From NCBI GenBank assembly GCA_001313085.1, contig BBFE01000014.1:1-64000 (forward strand): a stretch of DNA of 64,000 nucleotides, read 5' to 3'. Position numbers and translations under genes: made by a program. Under the pieces are notes generated by a model. That model did not search any database and was not told where the DNA came from. It saw only the letters and a program-made list of their open reading frames with translations. Every line of letters starts with the position of its first letter. Positions within the stretch are counted from its first letter, which is position 1. The stretch comes from Paenibacillus sp. JCM 18996 (lineage in GTDB: Bacteria > Bacillota > Bacilli > Paenibacillales > NBRC-103111). Shown in pieces: positions 1-9,802 of this stretch.

Positions 1-858
1 ATTTTCACTATGTCACTTTATTTCCATCCGATGTGAACGGTCCCCTATGGTCGATTGGGTTTGAAGTGTTTTGCTATGCCTGATGCCTCTATTCATGGCG
101 GGACTGTTCGTAATTGGAAAGAAACGTTCTTTTCTTAAATCGATGGGATATTGGATCATAGTCCTTCTGTTCATCCTGGCGTTAAATCACTTGGTCCATT
201 CTATGCTTACTCCTGGGAATGATAAGAGGGGGTGGCAATATGGGTTGATCGGGGGGGCCAAGTATTGGATGCCAAACTACAACCCGATTGGCTTCTTTGG
301 ACACTTCACGGTAGGGATTGTAGCCGCAGGGATCACGACAAGATTGCAACTACCGTCGGTCAAGATTACGAAATTCGCGAGTACAGGCGGCTTTGATTTC
401 TTGGGGTGTGCAGGTTTGTTGTTCTCGCTCCTGTTGCTTTGGATCCTACGCAAGTCGCCGGAGTTTAGTGTAAGCTGGCAGAACCAGCCTTACTTCTTCC
501 CTTACTTTGCTATTCTTATTGCCATTCCATTGGTAACAGCGCCTTATTCCATCTTCTTGCGTAAGTTGCTCGATAATAGATTCTTCAGATTTACTGCCAA
601 GGTATCTTTCGGCCTATATTTATGGCACCATTTGATAATCACGATGATGTCTATGTATTGGGCCAAGGATTATCAATTCATGGGTATCGCCAGCTTAGAA
701 CGTTGGGCAATCCTTTCAATGACAATATTAGCCTATCATATCTAATTGCGGCGATATCTTATTACTTGATTGAGAAACCCGCATTGGACTGGGCACATAG
801 ACTACGGAAAAGACAGTCAATCCCGATCCAGTCTGATCAGATAGGAAGTGGTATTTGA
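1..858 (+). CDS. Acyltransferase family 3 membrane protein (5' end outside window)
   Basis: C-terminal part of an integral-membrane acyltransferase of the OafA/YrhL type, which transfers acyl groups to cell-surface glycans. The start lies before base 1; the first readable stretch contains the family motif NGPLWSIGFEVFCY. Several hydrophobic helices follow, then VSFGLYLWHH and SYLIAAISYYLIEKP, which is the usual C-terminal end of this family. The frame changes near base 80 and near base 735; restoring one base at each gives a continuous protein, so the breaks look like single-base errors, and neither is in a long homopolymer. The stop TGA (856-858) overlaps the ATG of the next gene. Substrate cannot be told. 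Confidence 0.8.
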
Positions 859-1127
859 TGACACCAGAACATTCAAAGACCATTGAATTACTTACACATT
901 CAGTTTCCCAGCACTACCGTTATGACGCATTAATTCTCATAGCTCCGTCGCCAGAGGGGAAGAAACGGAAGGTTCCGATGTGGATTGTATACTTGTTGAT
1001 GCGCGATCCCCAAAAGGGGAACCGCAGGGAGCGTAGCTCCCTGCGCAACGACATCGTCGTTTGGTTCCAACCATGTGGGCTGAAGGACGTCCTTCTGCGT
1101 TTAAAAAAAGAAAAAAAAGGAACTTAG
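858..1127 (+). CDS. Small hypothetical protein coupled to the acyltransferase
   Basis: An open frame of about 89 residues beginning with ATG at 858 in a TGATG stop/start overlap with the acyltransferase, which suggests translational coupling. I do not recognise the family. The middle is encoded by a perfect hairpin (1023-1045, giving RRERSSLR), and the end is lysine-rich over two A-runs, so the true C-terminus may differ if those runs are miscounted. Its stop overlaps tail-to-tail with the stop of the minus-strand phosphoesterase gene. It could also be a non-coding stretch that is open by chance. Confidence 0.4.
   Translation: MTPEHSKTIELLTHSVSQHYRYDALILIAPSPEGKKRKVPMWIVYLLMRDPQKGNRRERSSLRNDIVVWFQPCGLKDVLLRLKKEKKGT
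1023..1045. repeat. Perfect 10-bp inverted repeat with 3-nt loop
   Basis: CGCAGGGAGC, then GTA, then GCTCCCTGCG. It lies inside the small ORF after the acyltransferase. No T-run follows, so it is not a typical terminator; it resembles short palindromic repeat units that turn up in intergenic or coding DNA. Confidence 0.8.
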
Positions 1128-3545
1128 TTGCCTTTGATCATATCCCACAGCAGCGACTGAACTTCTTTCTCATTACGGTCAACCTGCTGCCAGTTGATCA
1201 GTTTCGACCGTTCAGCAAACGGGCCAGTGTCTGGATTTAACACCATTCCGATCTGTGGTGAAATTGCATCATATGGCGTGTTGTCAGGTGACGCATCCGA
1301 ATTGATAAACAGTTCATTCATGGGAGTAGCCAGTGCGTCAAACTGATTCATGTAGGGAAGTCCCAAAATGAGTTCGATGGTATGCAGCACACTGGATTGA
1401 TCGTATAACGTATGGGAGACATTGTTTTTTCTTTGCCCACGGGCTTGCCAGCATGAAAATGCTGCGATGCCTTCTACATGGTCGCGTCCTGATTGAGGAT
1501 CGTCTTCTTGTACAAAAAAACCGCCGTTGAATTCCAGTCAGGAGTGTGCGAAAGGTAATCAAGTATCATTCCAGTAGCCTGGTCGTTATCAGCAACCATC
1601 GATTGAGGAGACCAGTAGCCGGGCAATCCCCCGAGAGTATGATCTTCCGGCAGCCAAATGATCGACAAGTCGGATAGACCGTTTTGTTTCATATCCTCAA
1701 TGGTTGATTTGGCCCGCACCGTGTCCGGATAGCCCATGACAAAACCGTTAGGCACAGTCGGACTCGTATGCGATGCAATGGTTTGCAGGTTATTGGGATC
1801 CGCACTGACCTGTTTTCCTTCAAATCCGAAGATGCGGAATGATTTCCCTTTCTTAATCGCTTGATCGACAAGAAAGCCGGAGTGAGGGAAAGAAACGTTT
1901 GCAGAGCCTTGATCTGGAACGCGTGACTGCCATGAATCTGACCACATCAAATCGTTGGACCAGGTTTTTTTCCGCATAATCCGTCAGTTGACCGGCGTTC
2001 AAGTAGAAATGTCCGGTGATGCTCACTTCTGTGTCGGTAAAATAATTGTCAAGAAGACTCCAGCGTTTTGCCATTGCATGCGAATTCGGGGTGTTCTTTT
2101 CTCCGTACATGACCAGATTGGGATCTCCATTTCCTCCTTTAATATCGCCGAATTCCTGGTCGTATGTTTTGTTCTCACGGATGATCATGACCACATGCTT
2201 GATTTTGTCGCTTCCTGCACCTTCCTTATTGGTATAACATTATTTACTGCATCAGGCGGATTGTCGTACCGGTTGTTTTGAACGAATTGATTAGTGTACT
2301 GAGAAAGTTTGTCCGCTGTCGGGACAGGAATGACTGACATGGAACCGGTAATCAAGGAAGCGAGGTTTTGACCCTGAGAAGTTGGGCCTCCTCCTACACC
2401 TTTCGCATTAAGCACATAAATCTTTGAAGCGTCCGATGAGATTCTGACATCACTTGGCCACCAGCCGGTAGGGATGTACCCTTTCACAGCCTGTGTAGCT
2501 GTATCGATGACAGTCAAGGCGTTCAGTCCGCCATCTGCTACGTAAAGAGTTTTGCCATCAGGAGTTAAAGAAAGTGCGTTCGGGACGGCGCTGTAAAGAT
2601 TTTTTTGGGTCGGAAAACGTGTTTTGAATTCTGGATCGACATCAATGCGCGTATCTTCCACCCATGCTGCATCGGCCCCTTTTTTTCAGGACAGAAACGT
2701 TATCGGTATTTCCGTTTGTTATGTACACGGTGCCGCCATCCTGACTAATTGCAATTGCCGTCGGGTGTTCACCAACCGGAACCGTAGCCGCAGGGGCAAT
2801 CGGCCCTGTTTGTGTGGCGGCAGGTGAATTTGTGATCGTGTTTGGTGTAACCCGGTTGTAAATACTTACGGACCGATCCGCCCAATTGGAAACAAAAAAC
2901 CTGTTTACCGTCGGGCGATACTTCACATGTATAAGGCGAATTGCCTGTCGGAAGAGAGGCTGCTGCGGTGTCAGTAACCGTATTGATATCTGTGACGGTA
3001 TTTCCCAGATTATCAGCGACAAACAAATCGTTGCCATCGGGACTCATCGCCATTCCGCCGGGAAAGCCAGGAACATCGATCGATTTTTTTGTAAGGAAAA
3101 ATAGCGGTCTACCATATTGACGGCATAAACATAAACCTTGTTGGCACCGCCCCCGGAGGCGTACAGCTTGCTGCCGTCTTTGGAAAATTTGACACCTATG
3201 AACAATGGATCCTGGGGAATGAAGTACAACTCTTGATTTGTGCTTAAATCAATAATGGAGATGCCTTTTTTTCTCCTCGCCGTTGCTGCTGATCGCCATA
3301 AATTTCTTGTCGGGTGAAATATCCATTCCAAGCGGCATGTTGTGAGTGAGATTGACTTGCTGGCCTGCAGGAGTAATTTTTTTTGACCCGTAGGTAAAAC
3401 CGAAGTGCCGGTTGCATTTGAATACGTACCGGGAACATATCCAAACAGAACTCCACCTCCGCCTGCGGCATAGACAATGCTTCCTAACGATAAAGACAAT
3501 ATCGCTGCAGAGGCAGCCAAACGTCCCCATTTCCCTTTTTTTCAT
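1124..3545 (-). CDS. Secreted bifunctional YncE-type beta-propeller / phosphoesterase (alkaline phosphatase superfamily) protein
   Basis: Starts at 3545 behind AAGGAGGTTACT. Read through the shifts it has a signal peptide (LAASAAILSLSLGSIVYAAG), then about 420 residues of YVTN/YncE propeller repeats (ISPDKKFMAIS, FSKDGSKLYASGGG, MSPDGNDLFVADNLG, LTPDGKTLYVADGG, ISSDASKIYVLN). A phosphoesterase domain follows, with IIRENKTYDQEFGD near its start and STAVFLYKKTILNQDA-like text near the metal-ligand region. The domain order is that of proteins named bifunctional YncE family/alkaline phosphatase family. At least eight frame changes occur, mostly on T7-T8 runs (near 3536, 3375, 3265, 3085, 2680). 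Likely extracellular; substrate unknown. Ends convergently, overlapping the preceding small ORF by 4 bases. Confidence 0.82.
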
Positions 3546-3582
3546 AGTAACCTCCTTAAAAAAAATTTAGTACTAAAAAAAA

Positions 3583-3867
3583 TTACCACAATTTATTTAG
3601 CATGAATCTGTAGAATTTTAAAGAATTTGTTAAGAGGCCCGGCTCTGTATGAATGGGGAAAAGACGTGCTAGTAAGCCAGCAAGCTCAATTCGAGCCACT
3701 GTTATTCCCTCGGTAAGCCCAATAGAAACGGTTGCGGCCGCATAGAGATGCTCCGCTCTCTTGATGCCCACTTCGTGGAACACGCAGTCCTTCCCGAGCT
3801 CAATGCCGCGGAAATCCACTGCCCGAGCTACGTGTATCTTCTTGGCGATGTCCGCTCCGACGACCAA
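3583..3867 (-). pseudogene. IS110-family transposase remnant
   Basis: The reading frame opens with VVGADIAKKIHVARAVDFRG, matching the N-terminal DEDD-type segment of IS110 transposases, in which the Asp of G-x-D-I-A-K is catalytic. After about 30 residues it jumps to ASVSIGLTEG-like text (here AAATVSIGLTEGITVARIEL), which belongs much later in the family. The intervening RuvC-like core and the C-terminal half are missing. About 95 residues remain of the roughly 400 usual, so this is a dead fragment with an internal deletion. No terminal repeats are expected for this family and none were seen. Confidence 0.65.
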
Positions 3868-3969
3868 CGTTTTTTTTATGCGGGGGAATATCTAAAAAAT
3901 TCAAGTTATTGGTTTCAATGCCAGGTGCACTGGGTAAACGATAGTATCAAGTGCAAGGAGGTATAAAGA

Positions 3970-4131
3970 ATGACTGAACCGATTCGAAACAAAGATTTAC
4001 TTGACAGTGACAACAACATAATCAAAATGGTAGCCAGAGGCATGTCGTTGGAAGAAGCTGAAGAGTTTGTCAACGGAGTCAATATCGCAGAGGAAACTTA
4101 TACCGTCCATAGCCATAATATCGGAGACTAA
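3970..4131 (+). CDS. Small acidic hypothetical protein (53 aa)
   Basis: ATG at 3970 sits 7 bases after AAGGAGG, a near-ideal ribosome site. The frame encodes MTEPIRNKDLLDSD at the start, a helical SLEEAEEFVNGV segment and ends TVHSHNIGD. No homopolymer break. It is not recognised. It is followed by a hairpin terminator at 4219-4254 and then by the MalT-like regulator, so it is a separate short transcript. A peptide precursor or small regulatory protein is possible but unproven. Confidence 0.6.
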   Translation: MTEPIRNKDLLDSDNNIIKMVARGMSLEEAEEFVNGVNIAEETYTVHSHNIGD

Positions 4132-4218
4132 ATCAAAAAACGAAAAAAAGTCGGCTCGAGGATTTTTTTCGATCGGTATGTTAGTTTACGATACATTTTA
4201 AAAGAAAATATTTTAATG

Positions 4219-4254
4219 AAAATGGCCTGTCCTAAATGGAGAGGGCCATTTTTT
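4219..4254 (+). terminator. Rho-independent terminator of the small gene at 3970
   Basis: AAAATGGCC pairs with GGCCATTTT (9 bp) and is followed by a short T-run. It lies 90 bases after the stop of the small gene and upstream of the LuxR-type regulator. Confidence 0.65.
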
Positions 4255-4379
4255 CGTTTCGTCGCTGTCCGTTCAATCCAAAAAAATCCGTGGCTTATTC
4301 TACCAAATTGCTCATTTGTTGTGAAATGAGTTATAATTTAAGAAAGGTTACTTATAGCAAGTTACAGGGGAGTCATGTC

Positions 4380-6912
4380 GTGATTGTTAATACGAAATTG
4401 CATATTCCACATTTGCGAAGAGAGTTACTTGTTGAACGTCCAGCGATCATGAATTTGCTAAGTGAAGGATTAAAAAAAGAAACTAACGGTTGTTACGGCT
4501 CCTGGGGGATACAGCAAGACAACGGCTTTGAGTCAGTGGGTACAGCAGAACGGCGTACCTTGTGCATGGGTTTCTTTGGACCCGTTGGATAATGACTTGA
4601 CCCAGTTCTGGAAATATGGAATTGCGGCTATCGACAGCAAGCGACCGAATTTTGCCAAAGCCATGAACCCGTGTTTATCCACGCTCAAATCCGGAACCTT
4701 TGAGCCTTTTATCACAGCAATGATTCATGAATTTAGCAGCTTTTCCGATGACTGGTAGTTATTTTTGATGATTTTCACTCGATAAGTTTATCCTCAATCC
4801 ATGCCTCGGTTGCGCGTTTACTTGAGCTTTTACCCGGTCACATTCATCTATATATAGCAAGTCGTGCGGAACTGCCATTTCCTACGGCAAGATTGCAGTC
4901 TACAGGCCAAGTCGTTACAATTACAAGTCAGGATTTGCGATTTCAACTCGATGAGGGAATTCGTTACCTGCGGGATTGCATGGGGTTTTCTTTGTCCGAA
5001 CATCACATATCTATGCTCGTTCGTCGCACGGAAGGATGGATAAGCGGACTGCACCTTGCAGCAATCTCGCTGAACACAAGCACTAATTTTAACGATTTTA
5101 TTCATGCTTTTTTGCGGTGAACACCGTAATATATCAGATTATCTGTTTCAGGAGGTTCTCAGCCGCCAATCCGAGGAGATGCAAGTTTTCCTCCTGGAAA
5201 CTTCGATATTAAACAGGATGAATGGATCTCTTTGCAACGCGATAACCGGACTATCCAATTCCCAGGAACTGTTGGAACTGCTGGATCAGCAAAACCTGTT
5301 CATCGTTTCTCTGGATCAACGGCGGGAATGGTATCGATATCATCACTTATTTTCCGATTTTTTTTGCGAAAGCATCTTCGGCAGAAGCGTTCGGCACGGT
5401 GGAAACCTTTGCATGTTGGTGCAGCGTGCTGGCTGGAGGAGCATGGATTATATGAGGAGGCGGTGGATCACTTGCTTATGGGCGAGCATCACCTCGAAGC
5501 CGCTTCCCTAATTGAAAAGCACTTGCTCGACATGCAGCTGAGGAGCGGTGTGCTGCACAGATGGTTTAGTCTGCTGCCCGAGTCCTGTCTAACGGGGAAA
5601 CCGGAGGTACAATTTCTTTATGTGAAAGTATTGGCCGAGTCCGAAGAAATGGAACTGGCAGGTTCAAAGCTTCGAATGATGGAAGACAAGCTGTCCGATC
5701 CGGATTGGAAACCGTTCGTCGGCACGTATCTTTATTTGTCCGCGGCGATTTCCTTTTACCGGAGAGACTTTAAGCGAACGAACGAATATTTGGAAATGTT
5801 TGAGAAACATATGCCGGAAGGCAGCTATATTCAGATGATTGAAGCAAACTCGTATACGACAAATTTTGATTCTCTATTGGTTTTTTTTCAATGATTTGCA
5901 TGAAGCGGATGGATTCTTTTATAAGTGGATCAAGGTCTGGGAGAACAAGAAAAAATTACCCTTACGTCGGTTTTTTTTATATCACTTACAGCTTTCTTTT
6001 ATATGAATGGAATCGTCTGGAAGAGGCTGCTGTCTATGCGGAAAGAGCACTAATGCAAAAGTGCATGCAGCCTTATGGCCTTATTTTAATGGGTGCAGCC
6101 ATCAGCTATGCACGGATCTGTCAGGCTAAGGGAGATACGGCAAAAGCTTTTGAACTGCTTGAGCAAGTTAAGCTGAAGATCGATTCACCCGATAAAAATA
6201 TTTTTTTGAGAAAAAAGTTGGACGCAGAGAAGGCGAATTTGTCACTGACTAACGGCTCCTTCGACAATGTAACCGCTTGGCTGGAAACGTGTGGAATCAG
6301 ACATACCGACACGGTCCCACTGAGCCAGTTCACAGAATATGTTTATTTGGCGAGGGCGCTTACGGAATGTGGGCGGGTGAACGATGCTCTGCCACTGCTC
6401 GAACACTTGTATGAAGTCGTCCATGTTGAAGATCGACTTAGGGATATAATAAAAGTTTCCATTCTGCAAAGCATGGCCCTTCAACGAAAAGGAGATAGGG
6501 TGAATGCACTTATTAAACTGGAAGCCGCTCTACGATGGGCAGAACCAGGGGAGTACATTCGGAGCTTTCTCGATGAAGGGCCGAGGATGGCCTATTTGTT
6601 GAACCAATACGTGCAAAAAAAAGCAAATGAGTAAGTCAGCAAATGTATCCTTGCTATACGTCAAAAAAAAGCTGCTTCAGCTTATGAAGGTTGAGATGAA
6701 TGAGTCTTTAGCCTTCGAATCGCTATTAACGAGGCAGGAATTAAAGGTACTGCGAATGATGGAGATGGGATTGTCAAACAAACAGATAGCGGCAGAGATC
6801 CAGGTCACAGCTGAGACGGTAAAGAGCCATGTCAAAAAATATATACCGTAAGCTTGAAGTCAATAACAAATGGCAGGCGCTTCATCGCGGAAGAGAGTTG
6901 AATTTGCTATAG
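4380..6912 (+). CDS. MalT-like (LAL family) LuxR-type transcriptional regulator
   Basis: A GTG start at 4380 follows AGGGGAG by 7 bases, and the N-terminus VNTKLHIPHLRREL fits LAL regulators (NTKL-P-P-R). In order: a Walker A-like VTAPGGYSKTT near residue 45 (usually APAGYGKTT), a Walker B region WLVIFDDFH, the STAND/TPR-like middle (TSILNRMNGSLCNAITG, WYRYHHLFSDF, SYARICQAKGDTAKAFELL), and a C-terminal LuxR HTH (LLTRQELKVLRMMEMGLSNK followed by AAEIQVTAETVKSHVK, then NIYRKLEVNNKWQAL). The full span codes for about 845 residues, normal for the family. Frames change near 4475, 4790, 5095, 5360, 5895, 6625 and 6835, mostly on A/T runs. It is flanked by two small ORFs. Binds DNA in response to a ligand that cannot be told. 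Confidence 0.85.
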
Positions 6913-6937
6913 CGGAAGACCTCGTAACAGTCCCGCT

Positions 6938-6968
6938 AAAATCCCCCAAATGGGGGATTTTTATTTTG
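6938..6968 (+). terminator. Rho-independent terminator after the LAL regulator
   Basis: AAATCCCCC and GGGGGATTT form a strong stem with a 4-nt loop and are followed by TTATTTT. It lies 26 bases beyond the regulator stop. Confidence 0.85.
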
Positions 6969-7091
6969 TCAAAATCGTCTTAAAGTAAGACAAAGGGTTA
7001 CAAAAGTTGATAAACACTAGTGGCCAAGTATGCTTTTTTTTGGTTGCTAAATCCATATGGAACAAGATCAGGTAGGATAGGAGATGTTAAT

Positions 7092-7229
7092 ATGAAAAGC
7101 TTAAGAGTGCAGCTGGACATTCACAAAATTTTGAAGCAAATTGACGTGGACTTAACTCAAGCGGCCGAAATGTTGGATTTCTTACAACGCCAAGAAGAAG
7201 TGACATCCGAAGCAACAGCCAAATGGTAA
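7092..7229 (+). CDS. Small hypothetical protein (45 aa)
   Basis: ATG at 7092 lies 9 bases after AGGAGA-like sequence (GATAGGAGATGTTAAT). It encodes MKSLRVQLDIHKILKQ, then a predicted amphipathic helix DLTQAAEMLDFLQRQEE, and ends ATAKW. An upstream in-frame extension to 7020 is possible but has no ribosome site. Not recognised. It is independent of the regulator before it, since a terminator separates them. Confidence 0.5.
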   Translation: MKSLRVQLDIHKILKQIDVDLTQAAEMLDFLQRQEEVTSEATAKW

Positions 7230-7578
7230 TGTTCCACAAAATTTGGCTGGCGACAGCACTTTTTTGATTTCCATATACCATATAAAAAAAACGGCGCAGA
7301 TTCATCCCGACTAAAAAAACTTTGCTTGGAAGAAGTAATCTGGAGAAAGAACCATTGGAAAAAAATAAAACAATTAAACAAATTGTCATTTTGGAAAAAA
7401 ATACTACTTCACAAAATCCGTATTTTGTACATATGTACTCAAAAAAAAGACTTTGCGCCCGTGGAAGTTTCATTACCCTTTCTGATGACACAAAGTTCCC
7501 CTCAAAAAAAACAAATTAAGGGGAACTTTGTGTCACAGCGATCCCTTATCCTTTTCCCTCTGTTTTCCGCAAAAAAAA
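7230..7578. other. AT-rich intergenic stretch
   Basis: Many A-runs and no convincing gene on either strand. Its only clear structure is the 17-bp inverted repeat listed separately at 7486-7535. It separates the plus-strand small gene from the end of the minus-strand sugar cluster. Confidence 0.6.
7486..7535. repeat. Perfect 17-bp inverted repeat with A-rich loop
   Basis: Arms 7486-7502 (TGACACAAAGTTCCCCT) and 7519-7535 are exact reverse complements around a 16-nt A-rich spacer. Neither arm is followed by a T-run, so a simple terminator is doubtful, although its position between convergent genes would suit one. Confidence 0.85.
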
Positions 7579-8572
7579 TTAAGCCATGATCTCCCACATC
7601 TTTTCGCTGACTTCGTAGGATGTTTTCTCATCCTGTAGACCTCGGATGATATCCTCTACAACGGCTTCCATCAGCGCCAAATGGCCTTGAACCGAGGCAC
7701 CAGCCACGTGTGGTGTCAGCAATACATTCGGCAGCCTGCGGACAGGATGATCGGCGGCTAGCGGTTCCTTTTCGAACACATCGAGCACTGCGAAGAAACG
7801 TCCGCTTTCCAATGCTTCCATGAAGGCTTGCTCGTGGAGGCATTGAGCGCGGGACGAATTGATGAAGATGGCTCCGTCCGGTATCCGGGTGATGAGCTCA
7901 CGGCTTAACATTCTTTCGGTGGCCGGCAGATTCGGAACATGTACGGAAATAATCGGGCAGCTCATGACTTCCTCAAGCGTTGCCCGTGTCACGTTTAATT
8001 GGGCCGCTGCTTCCTCACTCAAGTAAGGGTCATAAATGAGCACATTCACATGAAAAGGAGCCAGCAGCTTAATAAAAGCCCGTGCCGTAGAGCTGGCGGA
8101 GACGATACCGATCGTGCTTCCCGTCAGCTCTCTCCCTTTTAGCCCCAGCTCTCTCCACTGTCCGACGCGAAGCGACGCATCGAAAGTGGGCAAATAACGC
8201 AGCGACGCAAGTAGCGACGCCAGACAATATTCCCCCCACGCTTAATGCGATTCGCGGTGCTGCTGAAAAGACACGTACGCCTTTGGAGAAGATTGGCTTC
8301 GGAACAAGATACTTGACCGTACCCGCCGCATGCCCGACGGCACGAAGCTTAACCGCTTTCTCTAGAGCTTCTTCGGTAATGCCCGGAGATCCCCAGCTGG
8401 TAAGGATCACTTCCGCCTCGCTGATCATGTTGACCAGCTCCTCCCTTGTGTAATCCCGCCCTATCTGATTCCAGGTCGTATCAAAATATTCATTTAGTAG
8501 CGCACGGCACTTCTCGGAACATACTTCTTTCAAACGGGATTCGGGTGGTAACACGAATGCTTTCATTTTCAT
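7579..8572 (-). CDS. D-isomer-specific 2-hydroxyacid dehydrogenase
   Basis: NAD-dependent dehydrogenase of the SerA/GyaR type, last gene of the sugar cluster. Start MKMKAFVLPPESRLKEV at 8572 follows an AGGAGGGCC-type site (GGAGGGCCTCCTATG in reverse sense). The catalytic triad is visible: Arg in INSSRAQ, Glu in DVFEKEPL, His in TPHVAG. The nucleotide-binding GxGxxG is degenerate here (TIGIVSASSTA), unlike the paralogue at 11373. One frame change lies near 8225; the corrected join reads RIALSVGEYCLASLLASL. Substrate is probably a sugar-derived or C3-C4 hydroxyacid; not determined. Confidence 0.82.
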
Positions 8573-8591
8573 AGGAGGCCCTCCTGGTCGT

Positions 8592-9774
8592 TTAATGAAA
8601 AGAAGCTTTAATATCTATGTTAATGGCGCTGTTGTCGATTTCCGGTTTGCGATACGCAGAATTATGAATCATTTTGTTCAGCGTAAGTTCATATTCATCA
8701 GCGTTAATCGGTAAATACTGCTTGTAGCCCTGGACAGCGGATAATATCATGGCATTAACCATCATAAGCGAATTTATGCCTTCCGCAGCTGGGACCAACG
8801 GAGCTTTACGCTCGGTAATGGCCTGCAGGAAGTCCGACAAGATGATTTCATGGCCCGGATCTCCGGCATCGCTCAAATCGAACTCGGTCCATTCATGCTG
8901 CAGTGTACCAAACGCATCCTGAGAGGTTTGAATGTATTCAAGTGCCGATGCGGAATTTAAATAAAGCTTAATCTTTTTTATTCTCACACACCAGCTTACC
9001 GTATTCACCGGCAATCTCCAAACGATCGGTGCCCGGGCTCTCGGAGGTGGAGGCAATAAAACTGCCAATCAATCCATTCGCGTACTCCATGATGGAGTGA
9101 ACCTCGTCTTCCACCTCAATATGATGATACTTACCAAAAGAAGCGGTAGCCGTAATCGCTTCGGGCAGCCCGAAAAGCCACCATAACAGGTCAATGTTGT
9201 GGGCACACTGGTTTAACAGCACTCCCCCTCCTTCCCCTTTCCAAGTACCCCGCCAATTACCGACGTTAAAATAAGCCTGAGGCCGGAACCAGCTTGTATT
9301 TATCCAGGAAAAGCGCATGAGCTTCCCCAGCCGGCCTTCGGAAATCATTTTTTTGATCTTGACCCAGTGTTAGATGTTCGCAGCTGATAAAAAGGCGGCA
9401 AAAAAACGAGATCCGGTTGAAGCGTTTCTGTTCCTCATGCGCTTCCAACATACGATAGGCGTCTTTGATGTGCGCTGCTATCGGCTTTTCCACCAAAACA
9501 TGCAAATTTTTCCGAAGAGCTCTATGGACATGTGGGTGTGTTGGTAATGAGGTGTGGCCACAATGACGGCATCCAATCCGCCCGCATCCAGCATAGCCGT
9601 AAGATCTGTGTAGCCACGGACCTGATATTCAGCGGACAGCTTCCGGACCTTTTCTTCCGTCTGGCTCCAGATGGAATCGACCCGGCAGCCGGGCATCTTG
9701 GATAGCAATTCCAAGTAATGCTGCCCCATATTGCCCAAGCCGATTAAACCGATGTTTATTTTTTTTCGCTGCAT
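8592..9774 (-). CDS. Gfo/Idh/MocA family oxidoreductase
   Basis: NAD(P)-dependent sugar or cyclitol dehydrogenase. N-terminal Rossmann motif NIGLIGLGNMGQ, the EKP signature LVEKPIA near residue 95, and the substrate-side segment NQCAHNIDLLWWLFG with its His and Asp. C-terminal alpha/beta domain ends INIDIKASFH. Start at 9774 follows AAAGGTGGTGACATC. Frame changes near 9510, 9350 and 8985 lie at A/T runs. It is 28 bases downstream of the enolase-superfamily gene, so co-transcribed. Exact substrate unknown. Confidence 0.85.
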
Positions 9775-9802
9775 GATGTTGATGTCACCACCTTTCCGAC
9801 AG

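Noticed and set aside
8160..8225. Repeated AGCGACGC words suggesting a tandem repeat or integration site.
   Set aside because: They lie in the coding part of the hydroxyacid dehydrogenase and encode a normal Leu-Ala-Ser-Leu stretch.
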